Part shown: one piece after another, positions 9,031 to 18,598 of the stretch
How the letters are laid out: every line of letters begins with the position of its first letter
Position numbering within the stretch: position 1 is the first letter of the stretch
Origin: Williamsia sp. CHRR-6
GTDB taxonomy: Bacteria > Actinomycetota > Actinomycetes > Mycobacteriales > Mycobacteriaceae
Assembly: GCF_018474015.1 (NCBI RefSeq)
Contig: NZ_JAHCSG010000005.1
Location: 310,001-374,000 of the forward strand
Direction of reading: 5' to 3'
Length of the DNA stretch: 64,000 bases
Notes under the pieces: generated by a model
What the model was told of the DNA's origin: nothing
What the model saw: the letters and a program-made list of their open reading frames with translations, nothing else
The model's database searches: none
Program-made: the position numbers and the translations under genes

Positions 9031-9662
9031 TCGACCGAGCTCGCCAACGCGTTGAGGGCTGCGGCGGTGATCGCCGACCCGCCGCGCCGCCCCAACACCG
9101 TGATGAACTCCAGGTCGGTTCGATTCGCAAGCGCGGCACAGGATTCCGCGGCACCGATGAACCCGACGGGGGCACCCACGATCGCTGCCGGGTGCGGGAA
9201 GCCCTGGTCGATCAACGTCAACAACTCGAACAACGCAGTCGGTGCATTGCCCACCGCGACCACTGCCCCGGCGATGTGCGGTTCCCACAGATGCACGGCC
9301 GCAGCGGTTCTCGTCGTGGCGAGCTGGGCGGCGAGCTCTGGAGTGCGCGGATCGGACAGAAAGCAGCGGACCTCGTTGTCGGCGGGCAACCGTCTGCGGG
9401 TCACCCCGGCTGCCACCATCGTCGCATCGCACAGGATCGGAGCACCCGCGGCAAGCGCTGAGCGCGCCGAGGACACCACCGCAGCGGTGGCGATCACGTC
9501 GTCGGTGAGATCGGTCTGCCCGCACGCGTGGATCATCCGGACCACCACCGTCTCGGTGTCGGGATCGAACGCCGACAGGTCGGACTCGGCGCGGATGGTG
9601 GCGAACGACTGCCGGTAGATCTCGGCGCCGTCACGGATGTAGTCGTACATGTCGGGGCTCAC
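9027..9662 (-). CDS. cobH: Precorrin-8X methylmutase
   Basis: The product has 211 residues, the usual family length. It catalyses the 1,5-methyl shift from C11 to C12, turning precorrin-8X into hydrogenobyrinate. Recognisable parts are YDYIRDGAEIYRQSFATIR, VVRMIHACGQTDLTDDV with the catalytic His, GAPILCDATMVAAGV, VGNAPTALFELL and VGAPVGFIGAAESC. It overlaps cobG upstream and cobIJ downstream by 4 bases each, forming a coupled cobG-cobH-cobIJ operon. Confidence 0.94.
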   Translation of the reverse strand: MSPDMYDYIRDGAEIYRQSFATIRAESDLSAFDPDTETVVVRMIHACGQTDLTDDVIATAAVVSSARSALAAGAPILCDATMVAAGVTRRRLPADNEVRCFLSDPRTPELAAQLATTRTAAAVHLWEPHIAGAVVAVGNAPTALFELLTLIDQGFPHPAAIVGAPVGFIGAAESCAALANRTDLEFITVLGRRGGSAITAAALNALASSVE

Positions 9663-10822
9663 GATAGCCGCGGACGTTCCACGGCCTGTCGCTCGTACCC
9701 GTCAGACCCGGCGAGCACCCGTAGGTGATGGGTGCCCGGGCTGCCACAGCCGCGTGCGCACCCGACCCAGTGTTCGCGTGTGGTCGGCGGTTCACCGTCG
9801 ACGACTCGGGCCTCGAGATCAGACCGCACGTCGGCGGCCGAGCTCGCGCATCCTGGCGCCCCCACACACGAGGACACCTGCACCCACGGCGACGCTGCGT
9901 CGAAGATCACCCCCATCGGTGCCAGCACCCGGACCACCGTCTCGGCCACCCCCTCCTCGAGGTCGCACAGCACCACCTCACGGTCGCCGGTGACGATCAC
10001 CGGCGCGTCGACGGCGGCGAAGAACTGGGCGGTCCGAGCGGGGACCCGACCATGCGGCAACGTCGATCCCAGCATCACCCGACCATCTGACTGGTCGAAC
10101 CATCCGACGAGCGGGCTCAGATCGCCGCGACGCTGTTCGCGACCGTCCCCACCGGTCGAGACGACGTTCGGCCCGGCCGTCGCCGCGATCCTTTGGGTCA
10201 GAGCGTGTCGTCGCGTCGCATCGAGGTCGGCGATACGCCAGTGGTCGGTGCGGTGGTCGGTGAACCAGCTCGCCGCGTCGAGGATGACCGCCGGTGCGTG
10301 GCGCGCCGGGATGACCAGCGAGGTGCCCCGACCCGCCACCACCACCTCCACCAGCTCGTCATCGCGGGCGATCACCCCGAGGTCGGGGCCGTGGACGGTG
10401 ATGTCACCGCCGCCGTCGTCGAAACCGAACAGGAACCGACCGGGCAGCCTCGCCAGCTGCGGGTCGGCGAGAAGGCCTGCCTCCACCGCGACGGCCACCG
10501 GCCACAGGTCCGGGTGTCCGGAAACCCGACCCGACCGTGGCGAGACCATCAGGTTGCGCACCCGATCATGGGCGGGGGAGGGAACCAGCCCCGCCTCGAC
10601 CAAGCCGTGGGGGTCGACGTCGGCGGACAGACCACGAACCTGCAGGTTCGCGCGTCCGGTGATCTCGAGATGGCCATCGCCGTGGGCGAGCGCGAACTCG
10701 GCGAGCGCCGCCAGCTCCGCGGGGTCGAGTCGGCCACCGAGCAACCGGATCCGCGCCACGTGTCCATCGGCGCCCGGATGGGTGGTGAACACCCCCGGGC
10801 AGCGGTCGGTCGGTCGATCCAT
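9659..10822 (-). CDS. cobG: Precorrin-3B synthase (oxygen-dependent CobG)
   Basis: The product has 387 residues. It is related to nitrite/sulfite reductases and, in the aerobic pathway, uses O2 to hydroxylate precorrin-3A at C20 and form the gamma-lactone. The duplicated ferredoxin-like halves begin at DGHVARIRLLGGRLDPAEL. The [4Fe-4S]/siroheme-type cysteines are in SSCVGAPGCASS and VGCARGCGSPG near the C-terminus. Its presence with cobN marks the pathway as the aerobic, late-cobalt route. The start at 10822 faces the cobN leader, so the 170-base gap holds divergent promoters. Confidence 0.9.
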   Translation of the reverse strand: MDRPTDRCPGVFTTHPGADGHVARIRLLGGRLDPAELAALAEFALAHGDGHLEITGRANLQVRGLSADVDPHGLVEAGLVPSPAHDRVRNLMVSPRSGRVSGHPDLWPVAVAVEAGLLADPQLARLPGRFLFGFDDGGGDITVHGPDLGVIARDDELVEVVVAGRGTSLVIPARHAPAVILDAASWFTDHRTDHWRIADLDATRRHALTQRIAATAGPNVVSTGGDGREQRRGDLSPLVGWFDQSDGRVMLGSTLPHGRVPARTAQFFAAVDAPVIVTGDREVVLCDLEEGVAETVVRVLAPMGVIFDAASPWVQVSSCVGAPGCASSAADVRSDLEARVVDGEPPTTREHWVGCARGCGSPGTHHLRVLAGSDGYERQAVERPRLS

Positions 10823-10849
10823 GACCCCCAGGCTAGGGTGAGCGCACGC

Positions 10850-10965
10850 GATCAGGTGTAGAAGCCGGTGTGAGTCCGGCGCGGTCGCGCCACTGTGTCG
10901 AGCAGCTCCGCCCCGGGGGCCGGCTCGGAGCCAGACCTACGCCTGACCGACGACCCGACCTCCGG
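10850..10965 (+). promoter_or_regulatory. Cobalamin (B12) riboswitch upstream of cobN
   Basis: The leader contains the conserved core AAGCCGGTGTGAGTCCGGC followed by GCGGTCGCGCCACTGTG (about 10862-10897). A B12-box-like AGCCAGACCTACGCC follows at about 10929-10943. These match the P3-P6 core and B12 box of adenosylcobalamin riboswitches in the right order and spacing. The boundaries are approximate. It lies on the plus strand, between the divergent cobG start and the cobN start 27 bases downstream. It should therefore lower cobN expression when B12 is plentiful, probably by masking the ribosome site. It cannot act on the minus-strand cobG-H-IJ transcript. Confidence 0.9.
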
Positions 10966-10992
10966 GCGCGAACACCCGGCGAGGAGAAGCCC

Positions 10993-13900
10993 GTGATCCT
11001 GCTGCTGTCCACCTCCGACACCGATCTGTCCAGCGCCCGCCACAGCGGCGGTGACTACCGCTGGGCCAACTGCAATCGGATCAGCGTGGCCGAGGACCTC
11101 CCGGACATGCTGGCCGCTGCCGATCTGGTGGTGGTGCGCATCCTCGGTGGCCGCCAGATGTGGAACTCCGGAGTGACCGCGGTACTCGCCTCGGGCATTC
11201 CCGTGGTGATGTTGGGCGGCGAGATCACGCCCGACGCCGCACTGATGGAGCTGTCGACGGTGCCCGCGAACGTCGCCGCCCAGGCCCACGCGTACTTCGC
11301 CGAGGGCGGCCCGGCGAACCTGTTGCAGCTCAGTTGGTTTCTGTCCGACACCATCATGCTGACCGGCCACGGATTCGACCCGCCCCAACCCACACCGACC
11401 TGGGGGATGCTCGCGCATCGGGGTAGCGGGCTCGAGACCGGCTCGATCACCCCAAGTCGTCCGACGGTGGCCGTGTTGTACTACCGCGCCCAGCATCTGG
11501 CGGGCAACACCGGCTACGTGGAGGCCCTGTGCGACGCCCTCGTCGATGCCGGAGCCCGACCACTTCCCATCTTCTGTGCCTCGTTGCGTGCTGCGCCCGC
11601 CGACCTCCTGACCGCGCTGCGCCAGGCCGATTCGATGGTGGTGACCGTGCTGGCGGCCGGCGGCACCGCGCCGGCGGCCGTCGGCGCGGGCGGGGACGAC
11701 GAGGCATGGAACGTTGCTGAACTCGCGGCGTTGGACATCCCGATCCTGCAGGGCCTGTGTCTGACCAGTAGCCGGGCGACGTGGGCCGACGGCGACGATG
11801 GCATGACGCCGCTGGATGTGGCCACCCAGGTGGCGGTACCCGAGTTCGACGGTCGGATCATCACGGTTCCCTTCTCGTTCAAGGAGATCGACGCCGAAGG
11901 GCTGAGCACCTACGTGCCCGACCCAGAACGCTGTGCCCGGGTGGCCGGGATCGCCACCCGCTACGGTCGACTGCGCCACATCCCGACCCGCGACAAGCGC
12001 GTGGCCCTGATGCTCTCGGCGTACCCGACCAAACATGCCCGGATCGGCAACGCGGTCGGCCTGGACACTCCCGCCAGCACCATCGCGCTACTGGAGGCGA
12101 TGCGAACAGCCGGCTATGACCTGGGACCCGAATCCGGAGCAGGAGCGGTACCCGGCCTGGCGGCCGGTGACGGAGATGCCCTGATCCACGCCCTCATCGA
12201 GGCCGGGGGCCAGGACCCCGACTGGTTGAGCGCAGAACAGTTGCAGCGCAACCCCGTCCGCATCTCCGCCGTCCGGTACCGGCGCTGGTTCGACACCCTG
12301 CCGCACGACTTCCGCGATCGAGTGGTCGAGCACTGGGGTCCACCGCCGGGTGAGCTCTACGTGGACCGCTCAGCAGACCCCGACGGCGAGATCGTCATCG
12401 CCGCACTGCAATTCGCCAATGTGCTGCTGATGGTGCAGCCGCCGCGGGGGTTCGGCGAGAACCCCATCGCGATCTACCACGACCCCGATCTGCCGCCCAG
12501 CCATCACTACTTGGCCGCCTACCGGTGGGTCGGGGCGGCTCGAGACGACGGCGGTTTCGGAGCCGACGCTCTGGTCCATATCGGCAAACACGGCAATCTC
12601 GAATGGCTGCCCGGCAAAACCCTGGCCATGTCGGCATCCTGTGGCACCGACGCTGCGCTAGGTGATCTGCCGTTGATCTACCCGTTCCTGGTCAACGATC
12701 CCGGCGAGGGCACCCAGGCCAAGCGGCGCGCGCACGCCACCCTGGTCGACCACCTCATCCCGCCGATGGCGCGTGCCGAGAGCTACGGCGACATCACCCG
12801 CCTGGAACAACTTCTCGACGAACACTCCAACATCACCACGCTGGACCCGGTGAAACTGCCGGCCATCCGTCAGCAGATCTGGACGCTGATGACCGCCGCG
12901 CAGATGCACACCGACCTCGGCCTCGAGGAGCGACCGGCCGAAGAGGTCTTCGACGACATGCTGCTGCACGTCGACGGCTGGCTCTGTGAGATCAAGGACG
13001 TACAGATCCGCGACGGGCTGCACGTGTTGGGGCGCGCACCCCGGGGCGACGCCGAGGTGGACATGGTGCTGGCCATGCTGCGCGCCCGGCAGATGTGGGG
13101 TGGCGAACGCAGTGTGCCTGGCCTGCGAGAAGCGTTGGGGCTCAGCGAGGACGGTGACGAGGTACGCGACCGGGTCGATGAGATCGAACAACAGGCACGC
13201 ACCCTGGTGTCGGCGATGGCCGACGCGGACTGGTCGGCGGACGCGGTCGCCGAGGTGGCCGCCGGACACGGCGACACCGTGGCTCGGATCCTGGAGTTCG
13301 CGGCCACCGAGGTGGTGCCCCGGATGCGTCAGACCAACGCTGAGATCGACGCGGTACTGCACGCGTTGGCCGGCGGGTTCATCCCGTCCGGCCCCAGCGG
13401 CTCACCGCTGCGTGGCCTGATCAACGTGCTGCCCACGGGACGCAACTTCTACTCCGTCGACCCCAAGGCCATCCCGTCGCGGTTGGCGTGGGAGACCGGT
13501 CAGCTGATGGCTGATTCGCTCGTCCAGCGCTACCTCGACGATCACGGCGAGTACCCGCGATCGGTGGGCCTGTCGATCTGGGGGACCAGCGCGATGCGTA
13601 CCTCCGGCGACGACATCGCCGAGGTGTTCGCGCTGCTCGGGGTGCTGCCGGTGTGGGACGAGGGATCGCGCCGGGTGACCCGACTCGAACCGATCGGCCT
13701 GTCCGAACTCGGCCGACCCCGCATCGACGTGACCGTGCGGATCAGCGGCTTCTTCCGCGATGCGTTTCCCCACGTGCTGGCGATGCTCGACGACGCTGTC
13801 GCGTTGGTCGCCGGACTAGACGAACCCGCGGCCGACAACTACGTGCGCGCCCACGTGCAGACCGACCTGGCCGAACACGGCGATCACCGCCGCGCCACCA

Positions 13901-14622
13901 CCCGCATCTTCGGATCCAAGCCGGGCTCGTACGGGGCGGGCCTGCTACAGCTGATCGACAGCAAGAGCTGGCGCAGCGATGACGATCTGGCGCAGGTCTA
14001 CACCAGCTGGGGAGGGTTTGCCTACGGCCGTGGACTCGACGGGGTTCCCGCCGCCGACGACATGCGCAGCGCGTATCGCAGGATCGCGGTGGCGGCCAAG
14101 AACACCGATACCCGCGAACACGACATCGCCGACTCCGATGATTACTTCCAGTACCACGGCGGGATGATCGCGACCGTGCGCGCACTGACCGGATCATCGC
14201 CGCAGGCCTACATCGGCGACAGCACCCGGCCCGAGTCGGTGCGCACCCGCACGCTCACCGAGGAGACTGCGCGCGTGTTCCGTTCGCGGGTGATCAACCC
14301 TCGCTGGCTCGACGCGATGCGCCGCCACGGTTACAAGGGCGCCTTCGAGATGGCCGCAACCGTGGACTACCTGTTCGGATACGACGCGACCACCGACGTG
14401 GTGCAGGACTGGATGTATGAGAAGCTCGCCGAGACCTACGTCTTCGACGAGACCAACCGCAAGTTCATGGCCGAGTCGAATCCGTGGGCGCTGCACGGTA
14501 TCGCCGAGCGGCTCCTGGAGGCGGCCGGCCGCGAGGGAATGTGGCGCCACCCCGGCCCCGACACCCTGGAGCGCCTGCAGCAGGTGTTCCTCGAGACCGA
14601 GGGCGATATCGAGGGCGGCTGA
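10993..14622 (+). CDS. cobN: Cobaltochelatase large subunit CobN
   Basis: The product has 1,209 residues, the usual size. It is the large subunit of the ATP-dependent CobNST chelatase, which inserts cobalt into hydrogenobyrinate a,c-diamide. GTG at 10993 gives VILLLSTSDTDLSSARHSGG, the standard CobN N-terminus, with GAGGAGAAG 6-10 bases upstream. The frame is open further upstream but that part is the riboswitch. Family motifs include QPPRGFGENP, HIGKHGNLEWLPGK, LPTGRNFYSVDPKAIPSRLA and RVINPRWLDAMRRHGYKGA. cobS and cobT are not in the window. Confidence 0.96.
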   Translation: MILLLSTSDTDLSSARHSGGDYRWANCNRISVAEDLPDMLAAADLVVVRILGGRQMWNSGVTAVLASGIPVVMLGGEITPDAALMELSTVPANVAAQAHAYFAEGGPANLLQLSWFLSDTIMLTGHGFDPPQPTPTWGMLAHRGSGLETGSITPSRPTVAVLYYRAQHLAGNTGYVEALCDALVDAGARPLPIFCASLRAAPADLLTALRQADSMVVTVLAAGGTAPAAVGAGGDDEAWNVAELAALDIPILQGLCLTSSRATWADGDDGMTPLDVATQVAVPEFDGRIITVPFSFKEIDAEGLSTYVPDPERCARVAGIATRYGRLRHIPTRDKRVALMLSAYPTKHARIGNAVGLDTPASTIALLEAMRTAGYDLGPESGAGAVPGLAAGDGDALIHALIEAGGQDPDWLSAEQLQRNPVRISAVRYRRWFDTLPHDFRDRVVEHWGPPPGELYVDRSADPDGEIVIAALQFANVLLMVQPPRGFGENPIAIYHDPDLPPSHHYLAAYRWVGAARDDGGFGADALVHIGKHGNLEWLPGKTLAMSASCGTDAALGDLPLIYPFLVNDPGEGTQAKRRAHATLVDHLIPPMARAESYGDITRLEQLLDEHSNITTLDPVKLPAIRQQIWTLMTAAQMHTDLGLEERPAEEVFDDMLLHVDGWLCEIKDVQIRDGLHVLGRAPRGDAEVDMVLAMLRARQMWGGERSVPGLREALGLSEDGDEVRDRVDEIEQQARTLVSAMADADWSADAVAEVAAGHGDTVARILEFAATEVVPRMRQTNAEIDAVLHALAGGFIPSGPSGSPLRGLINVLPTGRNFYSVDPKAIPSRLAWETGQLMADSLVQRYLDDHGEYPRSVGLSIWGTSAMRTSGDDIAEVFALLGVLPVWDEGSRRVTRLEPIGLSELGRPRIDVTVRISGFFRDAFPHVLAMLDDAVALVAGLDEPAADNYVRAHVQTDLAEHGDHRRATTRIFGSKPGSYGAGLLQLIDSKSWRSDDDLAQVYTSWGGFAYGRGLDGVPAADDMRSAYRRIAVAAKNTDTREHDIADSDDYFQYHGGMIATVRALTGSSPQAYIGDSTRPESVRTRTLTEETARVFRSRVINPRWLDAMRRHGYKGAFEMAATVDYLFGYDATTDVVQDWMYEKLAETYVFDETNRKFMAESNPWALHGIAERLLEAAGREGMWRHPGPDTLERLQQVFLETEGDIEGG

Positions 14623-14721
14623 CCCGCACCGACGATCAGCCCCCGGTGGTGCCGGGAGAAAAATCGGCGACCCGATCGTTGTCTGGTCAGACACGCTCGA
14701 CCCGACACGCCACAGGGACTG

Positions 14722-15201
14722 ATGATCATGAAGCTGTTCGCCTTTCTCACCTACGTCGTCGTGGAAATCGGCGCGTTCATCGGCCTGGTGTACGGGATCG
14801 GGTTCTGGTGGACGGTCGTGGCGACCGCCGCCGCCTTCGTGATCGGGCTGATCCTGCTGCGCCGACAGGGGGCACGGGTGTTCACCGAGGTCCGCGCGGC
14901 GGCCGAAGGACGAACCGATTCACTGCGACCCATCACCGACACCGCGCTGTTGGCGGTTGCGGTGTTCCTGCTGTTCATCCCAGGCCTGGTCAGCACGGTG
15001 CTCGGCATCGTGTTGATGTTGCGACCCACCCGTGCGGTCCTGCGACCGGTGGTCACCAGAGTCGGTGCCGCTCGTATCGCGACGACGGTCGGCCGGTTCA
15101 CCCCGGCCTCCGGGTGGGGGACCGTCGTCGAGGGCGAGGTCGTCGATGCCGATGGGCATCGGCCGGGCGTCTACGGCATCACCCGCGACCCCCGCGTCTG
15201 A
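14722..15201 (+). CDS. fxsA: FxsA family integral membrane protein
   Basis: The product has 159 residues. Two N-terminal membrane segments (FAFLTYVVVEIGAFIGLVYG and a second after FWWTVV) and a third around LLAVAVFLLFIPGLVSTVLG match the FxsA/STPAP family. The conserved FIPGLVSTVLG loop is present. The E. coli homologue relieves F exclusion of phage T7 when overproduced; its ordinary role is unclear. ATG at 14722 follows AGGGAC. A second ATG at 14728 gives MKLFAFL and is equally possible. It lies 99 bases after cobN and 50 bases before the amidohydrolase. Confidence 0.85.
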   Translation: MIMKLFAFLTYVVVEIGAFIGLVYGIGFWWTVVATAAAFVIGLILLRRQGARVFTEVRAAAEGRTDSLRPITDTALLAVAVFLLFIPGLVSTVLGIVLMLRPTRAVLRPVVTRVGAARIATTVGRFTPASGWGTVVEGEVVDADGHRPGVYGITRDPRV

Positions 15202-15251
15202 ACTACACCCGACCCGGACCGATCCTGACACTCAGGGCAGACTCGGTAGGC

Positions 15252-16859
15252 GTGGGCACACAACTGTTCGTGGGCGGACACGTCTACTCTCCGCAGGCTT
15301 TCGACGCCACCTCGATGGCGGTCACCGACGGCGTCATCTCGTGGATCGGTTCGGACCAGGTGGGTCGGGCCCTGCATCCGCAGGTGCCGGTCACCGATCT
15401 CGACGGCGCTTTCGTGGCGCCTGCGTTCGTCGACTCCCATGTCCATCTCACCTCCACCGGGCTGTCGCTGAACGGTCTGGACCTGTCGGATGCGACCAGC
15501 CGTGCCGACTGCTTGACGCGGCTGCGTGAGTACGCCGCGACCACACCGCCAGGGGAACTGATCTGGGGGCTCGGCTGGGACGACTCGACGTGGACCGATC
15601 ACGCCAGTCCCACCACCGACGACGTCGACGCCATCGTGGGGAACCGACCGGTCTACCTCGCGCGCATCGACGAGCACTCCGCAGTGGCGTCGACAGCCCT
15701 GCGCACGATCGCCGACAAGGCCGCCGACGCAGCCGGTTTCGACCCGCAACAACCGTTGACCGCCGAGGCCCACCACCTGGTGCGGGCCGCAGCGCGCGGT
15801 CTGTTGACCGCCGAGCAACGCACCCGGGCCCAGCGACGAGCCCTCGACGAAGCAGCGGCGAACGGGATCGTGGCGGTCCACGAGAACGGTGGACCCGACA
15901 TCAGCGGTCTGGCCGACTTCGTCGCGATCGGCGCGTTGGATCATGCGGTGCAGGTGCGTCGCTACTGGGGGCAGGCGGTCACCGACGTCGACGCGGCCCG
16001 GTCGTTGCTGGCCGCCACCGGGGCCGACGGGCTCGGCGGCGATCTGTTCATCGACGGAGCAATCGGCTCACACACGGCGTGGCTGACACACCCCTACGCC
16101 GACGACCTGCACAACCACGGCGTGTCCTACCTCGACGAGGACGCGGTGATCGCACACCTGCGGGCCTGCACCGAAGCCGAGGTCCAGGCCGGTTTCCATC
16201 TCATCGGAGACGCCGCCACCGACTGCCTGACCCGCGCGCTGCGGGTGCTGCTCGCCGAGTTCGGCAGCGCCCGCGTGGCCCGCTGTCACCACCGCATCGA
16301 ACACGCCGAGATGGTCGGTCCCGATGCTGCCGCAGTCTTCGCCGACGCCGGCATGACCGCCAGCATGCAGCCCATCTTCGACGCGTTGTGGGGTGGCCCG
16401 GGGCAGCTGTACGAGCAGCGGCTCGGTGGCGCGCGCGCTGCGGGCCTCAACGATTTCGCCGGGCTCGCCCGCGCCGGAGTCAACCTCGCCTTCAGCTCCG
16501 ACTCGCCGGTGACGGCCATGAACCCGTGGCAGCAGATCAGAGCAGCGGTCAACCACCACAATCCTGACAGCGCGGTGTCACCGCGAGCAGCGTTCGCCGC
16601 CGTCACCCGAGGAGGCTGGCGTGCCGCCGGGGTCGCCGACGGCACGCGTGGTGTCCTGATGCCGGGTGCGCCCGCCGACTACGCGATCTGGCGGGTCGAG
16701 AACCTGGTCACGGCCGGCTCCTCGGAGAAGGTGCAACGCTGGTCGACCGATCCGCGTGCGCGTGTGCCCGCGCTGCCCGACATGAGCCCGGGCGCTGCAC
16801 TGCCGGTCTGTGTGCAGACCGTCCGGGCTGGACAACCGATCCACCTCGGTGCCACGTGA
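15252..16859 (+). CDS. Amidohydrolase family protein (YtcJ-like, amidohydrolase 3)
   Basis: The product has 535 residues from GTG at 15252. It is a metal-dependent hydrolase of the TIM-barrel amidohydrolase superfamily. The N-terminal beta-sandwich is LFVGGHVYSPQAFDA, and the metal motif is PAFVDSHVHLTSTG (HxH). Later ligands are in HLIGDAATD, HHRIEHAEM and FSSDSPVTAMNPW. The substrate cannot be told; YtcJ-like enzymes act on amides or formamides. The last 4 bases overlap the lnt start (GTGA), so they are co-translated. The exact start is uncertain because nearby GTG codons (for example 15246) are in frame. Confidence 0.82.
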   Translation: MGTQLFVGGHVYSPQAFDATSMAVTDGVISWIGSDQVGRALHPQVPVTDLDGAFVAPAFVDSHVHLTSTGLSLNGLDLSDATSRADCLTRLREYAATTPPGELIWGLGWDDSTWTDHASPTTDDVDAIVGNRPVYLARIDEHSAVASTALRTIADKAADAAGFDPQQPLTAEAHHLVRAAARGLLTAEQRTRAQRRALDEAAANGIVAVHENGGPDISGLADFVAIGALDHAVQVRRYWGQAVTDVDAARSLLAATGADGLGGDLFIDGAIGSHTAWLTHPYADDLHNHGVSYLDEDAVIAHLRACTEAEVQAGFHLIGDAATDCLTRALRVLLAEFGSARVARCHHRIEHAEMVGPDAAAVFADAGMTASMQPIFDALWGGPGQLYEQRLGGARAAGLNDFAGLARAGVNLAFSSDSPVTAMNPWQQIRAAVNHHNPDSAVSPRAAFAAVTRGGWRAAGVADGTRGVLMPGAPADYAIWRVENLVTAGSSEKVQRWSTDPRARVPALPDMSPGAALPVCVQTVRAGQPIHLGAT

Positions 16860-18598
16860 CACAGGTGCCCGACCTGGCCGCGCTCGGCAAGGATCCACGG
16901 GTGCTGCGCACCCTGGTCGCGGTTCTCGGTGGCGTGTCGATGTGGGGAGGGTTCCCCCCGCGCAACCACTTCCTGCTGGGCATTCTCGGAGTCGCCCTGC
17001 TGTACGCCGTACTGGCGTCGGACATGTCCACCGCACGCCGATCCGCCTGGTACGGCTTCACGTTCGGGCTGGGACTGTGGTTACCACTGATCCCGTGGGT
17101 AGGCGTCTATGTGGGCCCGGTGCCCTGGATCGCCCTGTCGGTCGTCTTGTCGATCTACCTGGCCCTGTTCGGCGCGCTGGCCACGGTGATGATGCGCCTG
17201 CCCGGTGCACCGGTGTGGTTCGCCCTGACCTGGACCACCGTCGAATGGGCCCGATCATCGTTTCCGTTCGGCGGGTTCCCCTGGGCAGCAACGGCGTTCG
17301 GCCAGATCAACAGCCCGCTGGTCTCGATCGCCGCGCTCGGTGGCGCACCGCTGCTCACCTTCGCGGTGGCGCTCACCGGTGCCGGCGCAGCTGGGCTGGT
17401 TCTCGCAGCGGTACGTGCCCGCGCCGCGTGGCCGACCGCGGTGCGTCCGGCCGCCGCGGCCGCGGTGATCACCGTGATCGCGCCGGTGACCGCGGCAATG
17501 ATGTGGCCGTCGGTGCACGCGGCCACCCGCGCACGCGATGCACCTGGGTCCACCCTGACCGTGGCCGCCGTCCAGGGCAACGTTCCCCGACTGGGCCTGG
17601 ACTTCAACGCGCAGCGGCGCGCGGTCCTGGACAACCACATCCGCGAGACCCTCGTGTTGGCGGCATCGATCAAGGCCGGGAGACAGCCCCGACCTGACGT
17701 GGTCCTGTGGCCGGAGAACGCCTCGGACATCGACCCGCTGGACAACCCTGATGCCGCTGAGGAGATCACCGCCGCGTCGGTGGCGGTCGGCGCGCCGATC
17801 CTGGTGGGAACGCTGATCGACAACGAGGACAACCGGCCGACCAACACGGTGTTGGTGTGGAACGGCAACGACGGCGCGATAGGCCGCTACGACAAACACA
17901 TCATCCAACCGTTCGGTGAGTATCTGCCGTGGCGATCGTTTTTTCGCCTGTTCTCCTCGTACGCCGATCGGGCCGGCAACTTCCGACCCGGGTCGGGCCC
18001 GAGTGTGGTGCAGGTTCGCACCCCCCGCGCCGGGTCGCCGTCGGTGACGATCGGAGTGTCGACGTGCTGGGAGGTCGCCTTCGACCGCTCACCACGATCG
18101 GCGGTGCGCGCCGGCGCCCAACTGTTGTACGTGCCCACCAACAACGCCACCTTTGGTCGCACCGAAATGACCTATCAGCAGCTCGCGATGTCACAGATCC
18201 GTGCCGTCGAGCACGGCCGCAGCGTGGTGGTCGCGGCCACCACCGGGGTCAGCGCGATCGTCGAACCCGACGGGCGACTGCGATCGCGCACCAGCTTCTT
18301 CACCCCCGCCACTCTGGTGGCGCGGATACCGCTGCACACCGATCAGACTGTCGCCACCCGGATCGGACCGCTGCCCCAACACCTGGCGGTCGGACTCACC
18401 CTGATCGGCTTTTTGGTCAGTGTTGGCCGACGTATTAGGTTGAACCGACATCTGGCCGCATCGGGGTCCGATCGGTCGGTCGGTGACTTGTCGCCCACCG
18501 ACCCTGACCCCACCGATGCGAACAGCCCTGACTCCCGTGTCACCACCCCTGGCACGCACGCCGAACCGGAGGAGACCGATGGCACCGCAGACACCTGA
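16856..18598 (+). CDS. lnt: Apolipoprotein N-acyltransferase
   Basis: The product has 580 residues. It adds the third acyl chain to the N-terminal cysteine of lipoproteins at the membrane. The first half is a string of hydrophobic segments (for example [34 protein letters not shown]). The second half is a nitrilase-fold domain with Glu in [12 protein letters not shown], Lys in [18 protein letters not shown] and Cys in [14 protein letters not shown]. An acidic, Pro/Ser-rich tail of about 60 residues follows the last membrane segment. GTG at 16856 overlaps the previous stop, and the end overlaps ppm by 20 bases. Confidence 0.92.
   Translation: MTQVPDLAALGKDPRVLRTLVAVLGGVSMWGGFPPRNHFLLGILGVALLYAVLASDMSTARRSAWYGFTFGLGLWLPLIPWVGVYVGPVPWIALSVVLSIYLALFGALATVMMRLPGAPVWFALTWTTVEWARSSFPFGGFPWAATAFGQINSPLVSIAALGGAPLLTFAVALTGAGAAGLVLAAVRARAAWPTAVRPAAAAAVITVIAPVTAAMMWPSVHAATRARDAPGSTLTVAAVQGNVPRLGLDFNAQRRAVLDNHIRETLVLAASIKAGRQPRPDVVLWPENASDIDPLDNPDAAEEITAASVAVGAPILVGTLIDNEDNRPTNTVLVWNGNDGAIGRYDKHIIQPFGEYLPWRSFFRLFSSYADRAGNFRPGSGPSVVQVRTPRAGSPSVTIGVSTCWEVAFDRSPRSAVRAGAQLLYVPTNNATFGRTEMTYQQLAMSQIRAVEHGRSVVVAATTGVSAIVEPDGRLRSRTSFFTPATLVARIPLHTDQTVATRIGPLPQHLAVGLTLIGFLVSVGRRIRLNRHLAASGSDRSVGDLSPTDPDPTDANSPDSRVTTPGTHAEPEETDGTADT

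Noticed and set aside
8119-9618. Open frame of 499 codons on the plus strand opposite cobIJ and cobH
   Set aside because: It spans two well-supported opposing genes and has shadow-type composition.
14484-15251. In-frame extension of the amidohydrolase through fxsA
   Set aside because: It overlaps cobN and fxsA in another frame and is Arg/Pro-rich. The family N-terminus starts near 15252.
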